Assembly (NCBI RefSeq): GCF_014305095.1
Contig: NZ_JACRUI010000001.1
Coordinates: 1 to 64,000 of the forward strand
From: Flavobacterium kayseriense
GTDB lineage: Bacteria > Bacteroidota > Bacteroidia > Flavobacteriales > Flavobacteriaceae
DNA: 64,000 nt
Direction: 5' to 3'
The position numbers were made by a program, and so were the translations under genes. Shown here piece by piece: positions 29,155 to 37,442 of this stretch; the first letter of the stretch is position 1; each line of letters opens with the position of its first letter. Under the pieces are notes generated by a model that made no database searches, had not been told where the DNA came from, and saw nothing but the letters and a program-made list of their open reading frames with translations.

Positions 29155-29787
29155 TTATTTCTCGTAGGGAAAATTTCTTCCTACTTTACGCATCATTCTT
29201 TCCATCATTGCTGATGGGGAACTCATCACATCCTCTGCCATTTGCTTGTAAAAACGCCAAACTAAATCCCCGTCTACACCATTATTAATTTGCATCGTTA
29301 ATCATCCCGTTGCCACTTTTCCCGTTCCAAAACCGATTAGTAAGGTTTTAACAATAGTAGCACCTTCACTCCCGGTTTTTTCATAAGCATAAGAGCATTT
29401 TATTACTGCATCTACTCCTAAAACCTTTGCAATGTCTTCTGGTAAAGCCTCATCTAATTTATCAAAAAGATTCGCTTTTTTTAATAGCGAATTTGTTTTT
29501 TCGACATCTTGCACTTGAACTGTATAATCATCCGATTTTCTCAAAAGATAGGTATAAAGTCCGCTTTGCATTTGCGTCCCCATCGCTAACTCTTCAACTT
29601 TTTTTGCCTCATCGCTGTATCCTTTTGGTAATTTTTTATATGCGATGGTAGCTTTAAACGGCAATATCGCAACTGTTTTGTGTCCCTCAATTAACTGCTT
29701 CATGTTAGGGCTTTCAAAAATCTGCTTTTCTTGCGAATAGCCTAACAAACTTAATAATACTACCGATAATACGAATAAATTTTTCAT
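29155..29787 (-). pseudogene. CsgG-like secreted protein gene interrupted by an in-frame TGA
   Basis: The first 161 codons encode a signal peptide (ending LGYSQ) and a CsgG/GNA1162-like domain (KTVAILPFKATIAY, LPEDIAKVLGVDAVIKCSYAYE). The frame ends at a TGA at 29302-29304 right after GTGKVATG, yet continues in the same frame for 48 codons: LTMQINNGVDGDLVWRFYK, then a Met-rich helix and RKVGRNFPYEK, before a TAA. Codon use and sequence look coding, and the terminator follows the second stop. One base change would restore a 210-residue protein. It may be a recent pseudogene, a sequencing error or a readthrough site; I cannot separate these here. Confidence 0.65.
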
Positions 29788-29840
29788 AAAAGATTAAAAA
29801 TAAAGTAAAGATTTTGATTAAATTCAGCTGCAATATTACA

Positions 29841-29870
29841 AAAAAAACCTACATGTATGTAGGTTTTTTA
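29841..29870 (-). terminator. Terminator of the aromatic amino acid operon
   Basis: A near-perfect palindrome (AACCTACAT with ATGTAGGTT, 2-base centre) with A and T runs on both sides lies just after the DAHP synthase stop. Confidence 0.8.
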
Positions 29871-29891
29871 TTATTTATAAAATTTATTTTT

Positions 29892-30974
29892 TTATGCATT
29901 CAGTACTTTATCTTGGTGACTAATACTTTCTTGGTGAATTGCTTTAAACATCCTTAAGATAAACTCTTCAGTCAATCCTTTTTTCTCTCCTTCTAGAATC
30001 ATTTTTCCAAGAATTTCATTCCAACGCTTGTTTTGCAATACAGCAACATTTGCGTCTTTTTTAACTTGTCCTATCTCATCAGCTACTTTCATTCGTTTTC
30101 CTAATAATTCTAACAAGTTAGCATCAAGCACATCAATTGTCGCTCTTAGTTTTGTCATTTTAGTAGTATATTCATCTGAATCTACACTTACATTACGTAC
30201 TCTTAAATCCTTAAATATTTGTTTTAATGCATCTGGAGTTACCTGTTGCGCTGCATCACTCCAAGCGTTATCTGGATCGATGTGTGTTTCTATAATCATT
30301 CCATCGTAATTCAAATCTAAAGCTTCTTGTGTCACTTCTAAAATCATTTCACGATTACCTGTTATATGCGACGGATCGATGAATAAAGGCAAATCAGGAA
30401 ATTTATTTTGCAACTCAATAGGAATTTGCCATTCTGGAATGTTACGGTATTTTGTTTTTTCGTAAGTTGAGAATCCCCTGTGTATTACTCCTAAATTTTT
30501 AATTCCTGCAGCATATAAACGCTCTACGCCACCTAACCATAAAGCCATATCAGGATTTACAGGATTCTTGATTAAAACTATTTTATCTGTTCCTGCAAGT
30601 GTATCAGCAATTTCTTGCACTGCAAATGGATTTGCGGTTGTTCGTGCACCCACCCATAATACATCAATATCATGCTCAAGCGCTAGTTTACAATGTGCCG
30701 CAGTGGCTACTTCGGTACCCATTAATAAACCCGTTTCGGCTTTTGCTTTTTGCAACCATTTTAACCCTATTTCCCCAACACCTTCGAATCCTCCTGGACG
30801 CGTTCTTGGTTTCCATATTCCTGCTCTAAAAACACTTACATCAGAATCTTTTAATTCATGTGCTATTTTCAACACTTGATCTTCTGTCTCAGCACTACAA
30901 GGTCCTGCTATCACAAATGGGTGAGTTAAATTAAATTCATTCAACCAATTTCTCATTTCTTTCTTGTTTTCCAT
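29892..30974 (-). CDS. Bifunctional DAHP synthase/chorismate mutase
   Basis: 360 residues. Residues 1 to about 265 are a type I-beta 3-deoxy-7-phosphoheptulonate synthase (FVIAGPCSAETEDQV, RAGIWKPRTRPGGFEGVG, LFIDPSHITGNRE, MIIETHIDPDNAWSDAAQQ), the entry step of the shikimate pathway. Residues 270-360 are an AroQ chorismate mutase (LRATIDVLDANLLELLGKRMKVADEIGQVK) at the branch to Phe and Tyr. In related fusions the mutase domain also senses prephenate or chorismate. It is last in the operon, after tyrA (31-base gap). Confidence 0.93.
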   Translation of the reverse strand: MENKKEMRNWLNEFNLTHPFVIAGPCSAETEDQVLKIAHELKDSDVSVFRAGIWKPRTRPGGFEGVGEIGLKWLQKAKAETGLLMGTEVATAAHCKLALEHDIDVLWVGARTTANPFAVQEIADTLAGTDKIVLIKNPVNPDMALWLGGVERLYAAGIKNLGVIHRGFSTYEKTKYRNIPEWQIPIELQNKFPDLPLFIDPSHITGNREMILEVTQEALDLNYDGMIIETHIDPDNAWSDAAQQVTPDALKQIFKDLRVRNVSVDSDEYTTKMTKLRATIDVLDANLLELLGKRMKVADEIGQVKKDANVAVLQNKRWNEILGKMILEGEKKGLTEEFILRMFKAIHQESISHQDKVLNA

Positions 30975-31005
30975 CTTTCTAGTTTTTATTCTTTAATTTT
31001 TAGTT

Positions 31006-31863
31006 TTATCTCTTTACGTTCATTCCGTTTAATATTCCTTTTATTTTATTTACGCTTTGCATTTCTTCATATATAGCGTCATAATCTTCCTTTATTAGTA
31101 ACTCCTTAAAATGAGTCAAATTAGAGATATATTCTTCTAATGTTTCTATTACCTGCTCCTTGTTTTGCTTAAAAATAGGTGTCCACATTGCCGGAGAACT
31201 TTTCGCTAAACGTACCGTACTTTCAAAACCGGAACCCGCCATATCAAAAATATCTTGTTCGTGTTTTTCTTTCTCAATTACTGTTTTCCCAAGCATAAAA
31301 GCACTAATATGCGATAAGTGCGATACGTAAGCGATGTGTTTATCATGCGAATTAGGATCCATATATCTTATTCTCATTCCCATTGCTTTAAAAAGCTCAA
31401 GTGCTTTCTCTTGCAGCTTAAAAGCGGTACGTTCTACCTCACAAATAATATTTGTTTTCCCTTCAAACAATCCTAAAATTGCCGCAGATGGTCCTGAAAA
31501 TTCAGTCCCCGCAATAGGATGCGTAGCAATATAATTTCTTCTCTTAGGATGTAAAGCTATCACTTTGCAAATAGGCGCCTTAGTCGATCCCACTTCAAAT
31601 ACAATCGTATCATCACCAATCAAATCTAACACCTGTGGCAACACAACAAGTGCACCATCAACAGGGACTGATACAATAACAAAGTCAGCCGTGTGTAAAT
31701 CAATCATACTTCCCGCCGCATCAATAACACCTAATGCAATAGCTTCTTGTAGATGAATCTCATTCGTATCGATACCATAAATTGTCGCTTGCGGATGCAT
31801 TTTTTTTATGTCCAACACCATGGAACCTCCTATCAATCCAATTCCTATAACAAATACTTTCAT
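31006..31863 (-). CDS. tyrA: Prephenate dehydrogenase
   Basis: 285 residues with an NAD(P) Rossmann motif at the very start (VFVIGIGLIGGSMVLDIKK) and family motifs THPIAGTEFSGPSAA, HDKHIAYVSHLSHISAFML and AGSGFESTVRLAKSSPAMW. It makes 4-hydroxyphenylpyruvate for tyrosine. It has no fused chorismate mutase or ACT domain; mutase is supplied by the next gene. It is third in the operon, separated from the aminotransferase gene by 219 bases that hold two repeat elements. Confidence 0.93.
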   Translation of the reverse strand: MKVFVIGIGLIGGSMVLDIKKMHPQATIYGIDTNEIHLQEAIALGVIDAAGSMIDLHTADFVIVSVPVDGALVVLPQVLDLIGDDTIVFEVGSTKAPICKVIALHPKRRNYIATHPIAGTEFSGPSAAILGLFEGKTNIICEVERTAFKLQEKALELFKAMGMRIRYMDPNSHDKHIAYVSHLSHISAFMLGKTVIEKEKHEQDIFDMAGSGFESTVRLAKSSPAMWTPIFKQNKEQVIETLEEYISNLTHFKELLIKEDYDAIYEEMQSVNKIKGILNGMNVKR

Positions 31864-31879
31864 TTTTTATTTTTTTGTA

Positions 31880-31969
31880 GCTATTCCTGCTATCCGTTTC
31901 AATCTTTTTTACCTCCCATTAACATGGGTTCGGCATAAAAGGATTTCCACTGCTATCAGGGCTAGGGTA
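31880..31969 (-). ncRNA. Flavo-1-like structured repeat, copy 2
   Basis: In minus orientation: CTAGCCCTGATAGCAGTGGAAATCC, a hairpin arm pair built from CCTTTTATGCC and its partner region, then GATTGAAACGGATAGCAGGAAT. It is closest in sequence to copy 1. Here the element is in the sense strand of the aromatic operon, between the aminotransferase and tyrA genes, so it would be part of the mRNA and could affect decay or expression of the distal genes. Confidence 0.55.
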
Positions 31970-32025
31970 ATCTGTTTCTAACAGCTTTATCTCTACTATC
32001 ATTTTTTATCATTCTCTACTAAAAA

Positions 32026-32077
32026 AGCAATCTTCGCAACGATAGAATCTAATTAAGATTCCTCCTTTATCGGAATA
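32026..32077. repeat. REP-like repeat, copy 1
   Basis: TAAGATTCCTCCTTTATCGGAAT recurs at 40422-40444 with two base differences; both copies are intergenic. GCAATCTTCGCAACGA precedes it. This looks like a small dispersed extragenic palindrome family. Confidence 0.5.
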
Positions 32078-32082
32078 ACTGT

Positions 32083-33234
32083 CTAAGGCAAAAATCGATC
32101 AATGGCTTCTTGTATTTTTTCTTCTTTTACGCACAATGCAAACCGAATATAACCTTCACCATTACTACCAAAAATTGTTCCTGGAGTTATAAATAGATGC
32201 TTTTGATACAATATGTCATTTATAAACGCTTCTGCTGATGCAATTCCTTCCGGTAACTTTGCCCAAACAAACAATCCAACTCCTTCCTTGTAGACCTGAC
32301 AACCTAGTTTTTCAGCTAATTGCTCTGTTAAACCTCTACGTCTTTTATAAATCAAATTCATACCTTGAAACCAAGACTTATCGCTCTTTAATGCTGCAAT
32401 AGCTCCTTTCTGAACTGGATAAAACATACCACTATCCATATTACTTTTTACTTTTAAAACAGCATCAATACAAGCTGCATTTCCAACTACCATTCCCACG
32501 CGCCATCCTGCCATGTTAAATGTTTTACTCAAGGAATTCAGTTCTAAAGCCACATCCACAGCTCCTTTCACTTGCAATAAACTCATAGGGTTATCATTTA
32601 AAACAAAACTATATGGGTTATCATTAACCAACAAAATTTGATGTCTTTGCGCAAAAGCGACTAATTTTTCAAACAAGACTAGATTTCCTCTAGACCCTGT
32701 AGGCATGTGGGGATAACCTATCCACATTAACTTCACCTTTGACAAATCTAATTTTTCAAGAGCTTCAAAATCAGGCTCCCAATTACTGTTTGCAGTTAAA
32801 TCATAATACACTGGAATTGCTCCAACTAAATTCGTAACTGATGTATAAGTAGGATAACCTGGATTAGGAATAAGTACCTCATCACCTTCGTTTAAAAAAG
32901 CCATCGAAATATGCATAATTCCTTCCTTCGACCCCATTAAAGGTAAAATTTCCGTTAGCGGGTTTACTGCAACACCATAATTATTTAAATAAAAGTCGGC
33001 AACTCCTTGACGCAATTCTGGCAGTCCTTGATAACTCTGGTATTGATGCGCATTGTCATCGCGCATGGCACCGACAATAGCATCAATTACATTTTGTGGC
33101 GGACTCAAATCTGGACTTCCAATCCCCATATTTATTATAGGTTTACCTTCAGAAGCTAGTTGCCTCACTTCTCTTAACTTACTAGAGAAATAGTATTCTT
33201 CAACGATATGTAGGCGTTTAGCTGTAGTAATCAT
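32083..33234 (-). CDS. Class I/II aminotransferase (aromatic or prephenate/aspartate type)
   Basis: 383-residue PLP aminotransferase. Signatures: NPGYPTYTSV, LVNDNPYSF, and the Schiff-base lysine in LNSLSKTFNMAGWRVGMVVG. The position between pheA and tyrA in an operon for phenylalanine and tyrosine indicates transamination of phenylpyruvate, 4-hydroxyphenylpyruvate or prephenate. Substrate preference cannot be decided from sequence. It starts 56 bases after pheA. Confidence 0.85.
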   Translation of the reverse strand: MITTAKRLHIVEEYYFSSKLREVRQLASEGKPIINMGIGSPDLSPPQNVIDAIVGAMRDDNAHQYQSYQGLPELRQGVADFYLNNYGVAVNPLTEILPLMGSKEGIMHISMAFLNEGDEVLIPNPGYPTYTSVTNLVGAIPVYYDLTANSNWEPDFEALEKLDLSKVKLMWIGYPHMPTGSRGNLVLFEKLVAFAQRHQILLVNDNPYSFVLNDNPMSLLQVKGAVDVALELNSLSKTFNMAGWRVGMVVGNAACIDAVLKVKSNMDSGMFYPVQKGAIAALKSDKSWFQGMNLIYKRRRGLTEQLAEKLGCQVYKEGVGLFVWAKLPEGIASAEAFINDILYQKHLFITPGTIFGSNGEGYIRFALCVKEEKIQEAIDRFLP

Positions 33235-33290
33235 AGTGTGCTTTATTATTAATTCTTTTTTTGTGATATCAATCTCCTACTATTGTTTAA

Positions 33291-34118
33291 TTAAGGCTTG
33301 CTGTTTTTATATTCCCCTAAAACCTTTAGGTATTCAGCCATAATTTCTAGTAGTGACTTTGCTTTTGCGTAATCTTCATATTTATCAAAAGTAACATCTA
33401 CAAAAAAGGAATATTTCCAAGGTGTTTCAATCTTAGGCAGAGACTGTATCTTAGTTAAATTCATTTTACAGTCACTAAGTACATTTAATACTGCCGCCAA
33501 ACTGCCCCTTTTATGATCTAGTTCAAATTTCAATGACGCTCTATTAATTTCTTCTTTTGACACAAATGAATTTTGTTTTTTTAAAATCACAAATCGTGTC
33601 ATGTTATGATTAATAGTTTGAATCTCGGGAGCTAAAATTGCTAACTCATACATTTTTGCTGCTGTTGTACTAGCAATCGCAGCGATTCCTTTAATTTTGT
33701 TTTCTTGAATCCTTCTAGCTGTTTCTGCGGTATCCTTGTCTTCGACTAATTTAACATTCGGATATTTTTTAAGGAATTCCATGCATTGGAGCAAAGCCAT
33801 CGGATGAGAATGTACTTCAGTGATATCCTCTATTTCCTGCCCCTCTAAAGCCATTAAGTTCTGATGAATTCGCAAGTAATGCTCTCCTATAATGTGTAAA
33901 TTATTCTTGTCGATTAAAGCGTAATTCGGAATAATAGGTCCTGCAATAGAGTTCTCAATTGCCATAACAGCTTGATCTGTCTTGCCTGACAAGATGCTAT
34001 CTACTAATTCATCAAAAGACAAACACTCATCTACTTGAACATTTTCTCCAAAATACTCCTGCGCTACTTGATGATGAAAAGAGCCTTTTATTCCTTGTAT
34101 TGCGATTTTTACTTCCAT
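33291..34118 (-). CDS. pheA: Prephenate dehydratase
   Basis: 275 residues converting prephenate to phenylpyruvate. The catalytic domain (about 1-185) includes AIQGIKGSFHHQVAQEYF, MAIENSIAGPI and the NMTRFVIL motif containing the catalytic Thr-Arg-Phe. A C-terminal ACT domain (about 196-275, HKRGSLAAVLNVLSDCKMNLTKIQSLP) allows feedback control by phenylalanine. It is the first structural gene of the operon; GGAG stands 4-7 bases before its ATG. The transcript upstream contains an attenuator. Confidence 0.93.
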   Translation of the reverse strand: MEVKIAIQGIKGSFHHQVAQEYFGENVQVDECLSFDELVDSILSGKTDQAVMAIENSIAGPIIPNYALIDKNNLHIIGEHYLRIHQNLMALEGQEIEDITEVHSHPMALLQCMEFLKKYPNVKLVEDKDTAETARRIQENKIKGIAAIASTTAAKMYELAILAPEIQTINHNMTRFVILKKQNSFVSKEEINRASLKFELDHKRGSLAAVLNVLSDCKMNLTKIQSLPKIETPWKYSFFVDVTFDKYEDYAKAKSLLEIMAEYLKVLGEYKNSKP

Positions 34119-34125
34119 TTACTCC

Positions 34126-34154
34126 AAAAAAAAATCCCGATTTTCATCGGGATT
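34126..34154 (-). terminator. Intrinsic terminator in the pheA leader (attenuator)
   Basis: Minus strand: AATCCCGAT, loop GAAA, ATCGGGATT, then seven further T. The nine-pair stem and T run end only 7 bases before the pheA ATG, with no gene upstream on this strand, so it can only act on leader transcription. Its 5' arm (ACAATCCC, 34149-34156) can instead pair with GGGATTGT inside the leader peptide frame. Confidence 0.85.
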
Positions 34155-34186
34155 GTATATTTATAATTATAATTTAATTCTATCAA

Positions 34187-34267
34187 TTAAATAACCATAT
34201 AACAATCCCTATCCTCTTTCCAGAAGAAATAATAAGTATTGCTAAAATAAAATCGGTTAATTATCAT
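34187..34267 (-). CDS. Aromatic amino acid leader peptide of the pheA operon
   Basis: A 26-codon frame, ATG to TAA, of which nine codons are Phe, Tyr or Trp; residues 5-16 read RFYFSNTYYFFW. It is followed by the intrinsic terminator immediately before pheA. Codons 20-22 contain GGGATTGT (34202-34209), complementary over 8 bases to the 5' arm of the terminator (12 with one bulge). Stalling on the YYFFW codons would leave this segment free to form the antiterminator; completion of the peptide would cover it and allow termination. This is the classical attenuation logic; the experimental state is unknown. Confidence 0.8.
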   Translation of the reverse strand: MIINRFYFSNTYYFFWKEDRDCYMVI

Positions 34268-34293
34268 CGGTATGCTTTTGTTGTAATTCTAGG

Positions 34294-34324
34294 CTAATGT
34301 ATTAATAATTTTTAAGTGCGTCAA
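34294..34324 (-). promoter_or_regulatory. Promoter of the aromatic operon leader
   Basis: Minus strand TTG, 20-base spacer, TACATTAG (one mismatch from TAnnTTTG). Transcription would start about 20 bases before the leader peptide ATG. Confidence 0.5.
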
Positions 34325-34582
34325 AATAAAACGACCTTTTTACAAACTAAAAATGAATTCTCTAAAAAACTAGCTTTAAATTACATAATACCTAAAAAAA
34401 GAAGATTAAAACATTCATAAATGAATGCGCTTTTGAAATAATTTTATTCTTGTTAACACAAATAAGTTAGAAAGCTTTAAAAACCTCCGCAAATAGAATA
34501 TTGTTATAAGCTGTTCTCTTTAAATTAAGTACCATTCTACATTATTGAACCAAGAAATACTATTAATCAATCTTTTTCTTTT

Positions 34583-34590
34583 TACTTTTG
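34583..34590 (+). promoter_or_regulatory. -7 element of gldA
   Basis: TACTTTTG, an exact TAnnTTTG match, 16 bases before the gldA start. No good TTG is seen at the usual distance. Confidence 0.45.
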
Positions 34591-34606
34591 TTTCAAATAG
34601 CTCATC

Positions 34607-35503
34607 ATGTCAATAGAAGTTCAGAACATCTCTAAAAGTTACGGTGCTCAAAAAGCATTAGACAATATATCCTTTTCAGTAAAGAAAGGAGAAATCGTTG
34701 GTTTTCTTGGTCCAAATGGAGCAGGAAAATCTACATTGATGAAAATATTAACCACCTATTTATCAGCAGACGAAGGCACTGCTACTGTTAACGGAAAAGA
34801 TGTTAACTCGAATCCAAAGGAAGTACAACAATCAATAGGATATCTACCAGAACATAATCCGTTGTATTTAGATTTGTACGTTAGAGAATATTTAGCCTTT
34901 AATGCTGATGTATATAAAGTTTCAAAAGATCGAATTGAAGATGTAATTATACTAACTGGATTAACAGCAGAAAGTAATAAAAAAATAGGACAGCTATCAA
35001 AAGGATATAGACAGCGAGTGGGCCTTGCTAATGCGCTGCTTCATAATCCAGACGTCTTGATTCTTGACGAACCCACTACTGGTCTAGACCCTAATCAATT
35101 ATTAGAGATTCGCACAGTAATTAAAAATGCTGGTAAAGACAAAACGGTGTTTCTATCCACTCATATTATGCAGGAGGTTGAAGCAATATGTGATCGTGTT
35201 ATCATTATCAATAAAGGACAAATAGTTGCTGACAAAAAACTAGACAACTTAATAACCGCAGATAAAGAACAAATAATCGAAGTTGAGTTCGATTATAAGA
35301 TTGAAGAGCAGGCTATAGCTAGAATGCCTCATCTAAAATCTTTTAAAAACACACATGATTTTTCATGGGAATTGGTTTTTTTAGCTGACAAAGATATGCG
35401 TCCCACCGTATTTGATTTTGCTCATGACAACGGCTTAAAAACATTACAACTCAATCAGAAAAACAAAAACCTAGAAGCCGTTTTTAGGGAGATTACAAAA
35501 TAG
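34607..35503 (+). CDS. gldA: Gliding motility ABC transporter ATP-binding protein GldA
   Basis: 298-residue ABC ATPase closely resembling GldA of Flavobacterium johnsoniae: Walker A GPNGAGKST, signature LSKGYRQRVGLANALLHNPD, Walker B VLILDEPTTGLDP, and the C-terminal stretch FAHDNGLKTLQLNQKNKNLEAVFREI shared with that protein. In the known system GldA acts with the membrane proteins GldF and GldG and is needed for gliding; those genes are not next to it here. It is a single-gene unit with its own terminator and is the best taxonomic marker in the window. Confidence 0.9.
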   Translation: MSIEVQNISKSYGAQKALDNISFSVKKGEIVGFLGPNGAGKSTLMKILTTYLSADEGTATVNGKDVNSNPKEVQQSIGYLPEHNPLYLDLYVREYLAFNADVYKVSKDRIEDVIILTGLTAESNKKIGQLSKGYRQRVGLANALLHNPDVLILDEPTTGLDPNQLLEIRTVIKNAGKDKTVFLSTHIMQEVEAICDRVIIINKGQIVADKKLDNLITADKEQIIEVEFDYKIEEQAIARMPHLKSFKNTHDFSWELVFLADKDMRPTVFDFAHDNGLKTLQLNQKNKNLEAVFREITK

Positions 35504-35545
35504 AACTGAGAATTAAGACTTTAAAAATAAATTATAAAAAAAATT

Positions 35546-35590
35546 GCCATCTTTAATGAATATCGAAGATGGCTTTCTTTTTTTTTAAAA
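35546..35590 (+). terminator. gldA terminator
   Basis: GCCATCTT and AAGATGGC form an eight-pair stem (12-base loop), followed by CTTTCTTTTTTTTT. Confidence 0.85.
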
Positions 35591-35620
35591 TATGTTTTTT
35601 AAAATATGTTTTTTAAAATA
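35581..35620. repeat. 14-base tandem repeat after the gldA terminator
   Basis: TTTTTTAAAATATG is repeated nearly three times head to tail (35581-35594, 35595-35608, 35609-35620). This is a microsatellite-like repeat in non-coding DNA that may vary between strains. Confidence 0.8.
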
Positions 35621-35652
35621 GTGAAATAATTAAACTGTAGTTCCTGATTTAA

Positions 35653-36189
35653 TTATTTGTCAGTTGATAATAGTGCTGGCAACGCTGATGCCCCGTTTTG
35701 ATCTTGTGCTACAACCGTGTTTTCTATTGTTGCTTTTGAATTGAGAGGTGCACCAACAGCTATATCACATCTATGATTTTTCTCTCCATGGGGAGGATTC
35801 ATTCCTTTTGGAGTTACTTGCTGAACGACAGGAGCTTGTGTATTTGATTGAACAGGAGTACTAGAAACAGTTGTCGCTTGCGATTGACCTGCGCCATTTG
35901 CACCCGTATTTAGTGGTGCTCCCACCGGAATATCACATCGATGATTAGGCTGTCCATGCTCCGGATTTACGGCTGAGGCTACTGATGATGATGCAGTATT
36001 GTTATTATTCTCGCGAAATAAATTATGATTTTGAGATGCTTCAGAACTTAGCTCTTGGCTCTGAATTCCACCTCCTTGTTGTGTAAAAGGGACAACTTGC
36101 CTAGAGTCGCCTGCAGACGTCGTTTGCTCTTTTTTACAAGAAGTCATCAAAACAGTCACACCAAACAGTAAACTAAGAGAATATTTCAT
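35653..36189 (-). CDS. Lipoprotein with two HG..NHRCDI repeats
   Basis: 178 residues with lipobox VTVLMTSC (Cys18), then a low-complexity Gln/Asn/Ser linker. Two copies of the consensus NPxHGxxNHRCDIxVGAPLN lie at residues 75-94 and 131-150, separated by another flexible linker. The repeated His-Gly, Asn-His-Arg-Cys-Asp pattern would suit metal or haem binding, but this is inference. Location: envelope lipoprotein. Its promoter has TATATTTG at 36215-36222. I know similar repeats in Bacteroidota lipoproteins but no function. Confidence 0.75.
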   Translation of the reverse strand: MKYSLSLLFGVTVLMTSCKKEQTTSAGDSRQVVPFTQQGGGIQSQELSSEASQNHNLFRENNNNTASSSVASAVNPEHGQPNHRCDIPVGAPLNTGANGAGQSQATTVSSTPVQSNTQAPVVQQVTPKGMNPPHGEKNHRCDIAVGAPLNSKATIENTVVAQDQNGASALPALLSTDK

Positions 36190-36324
36190 TTTAAGATTGT
36201 TATATTACTATCCTCAAATATAAGGTTAAAAAAGGAATCATCAAAAATCTTCCACTTTCATTAATACTTTTCATGGTTCAATATTCAACTTCCTATTGAA
36301 CCATAATCTTGAACACCAATTCTA

Positions 36325-36408
36325 TCCCTAGCCCAGATGGTAGCGGCATCCTTTTTATTTTTTCTTTAAAAATAAAAAGATATAGCGAACAGCTGGATAA
36401 AGCTCCTA
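36325..36408 (+). ncRNA. Flavo-1-like structured repeat, copy 3
   Basis: CTAGCCCAGATGGTAGCGGCATCC, then a 12-bp hairpin (CTTTTTATTTTT with its complement), then GATATAGCGAACAGCTGGA and AAGCTCCTAG. It belongs with copy 4 by sequence (GCGGCATCC, GATATAGCG). The element runs antisense into the metF gene and its last bases overlap the metF stop codon. Confidence 0.6.
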
Positions 36409-37362
36409 GAAAAGCGCACTCGCAATTTGCCTAATATTTTCTGATTTTCCCATAGAGTAATAATGCAATACTGGAACTCCAGCTGCTTTTAGTTCCTTTG
36501 ATTGCTGTATTGCCCACTCTATACCTACTTGTCTTACATCGGCATTTGTTTTGCATGCATCTACTGCGTCAATCAAGTCCTCAGGCAAATCGATACGGAA
36601 AATTTGTGGCAAAATTTGCAAATGTCTTTGTACGGCAAGCGGTTTAATTCCTGGGATTATAGGAACAGTAATTCCCATTTCGCGTGCCTTTGCCACAAAT
36701 TCAAAATACTTAGCGTTGTCAAAAAACATCTGAGTAACTACATAATCAGCACCCGCATCTACTTTTTCTTTCAGTCTTTTTAAATCCGATAAAAGAGAAG
36801 GAGATTCTAAATGCTTTTCAGGATAACCTGCAACACCTATACAGAAATCAGCTTTGTTATCTACATGTATAACATCATGCAAATACTTGCCTTCATTCAA
36901 TAATTTTATTTGCTGAACTAAATTGATCGCATAACTATTCCCTCCTGCTTTAGCAACAAAAGATTGTTCCTCTTTCATAGCATCGCCACGCAAAGCCATT
37001 ACATTATTAATTCCTAGATAGTGACAGTCAACTAATAAATATTCTGTCTCTTCTTTTGTAAATCCACCACACAACACATGAGGAACTGTATCTACATTGT
37101 ATTTGTGGGTTATGGAGGCGCAAATCCCCAAAGTACCGGGACGCATTCTTGTTAGTTTTTTATCTAACAAACCATTCCCTTTGTCGACATAAATAAACTC
37201 CTCTCGGGAGGTAGTTACGTCAATAAAAGGCGGTTTGAATTCCATTAAAGGATCTATATTATTGTATAATTCCTGAATACTTTTCCCTTTTTGTGGCGGT
37301 ATAATTTCGAATGAGAATAACGTCTTCCCATTTGATTCTTCTATATGTTGTGTTACTTTCAT
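36406..37362 (-). CDS. metF: Methylenetetrahydrofolate reductase
   Basis: 318 residues. FAD enzyme making 5-methyl-THF, the methyl donor for MetH. Signatures: FSFEIIPPQKGKSI (substrate/FAD region), NNVMALRGD, DAGADYVVTQMFFDNAKYFEF and VPIIPGIKPL. It lies 80 bases after the metH C-terminal gene on the same strand, so it forms a metH-metF transcription unit likely under the SAM-I riboswitch upstream of metH. Confidence 0.95.
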   Translation of the reverse strand: MKVTQHIEESNGKTLFSFEIIPPQKGKSIQELYNNIDPLMEFKPPFIDVTTSREEFIYVDKGNGLLDKKLTRMRPGTLGICASITHKYNVDTVPHVLCGGFTKEETEYLLVDCHYLGINNVMALRGDAMKEEQSFVAKAGGNSYAINLVQQIKLLNEGKYLHDVIHVDNKADFCIGVAGYPEKHLESPSLLSDLKRLKEKVDAGADYVVTQMFFDNAKYFEFVAKAREMGITVPIIPGIKPLAVQRHLQILPQIFRIDLPEDLIDAVDACKTNADVRQVGIEWAIQQSKELKAAGVPVLHYYSMGKSENIRQIASALF

Positions 37363-37442
37363 TTTAAAGTCTTAAAGTTTGAAAGCCGAATGTCGAAAGC
37401 CGTTCCCTTGGGACTTGATGACTTTTAACTTTACGACTGATA

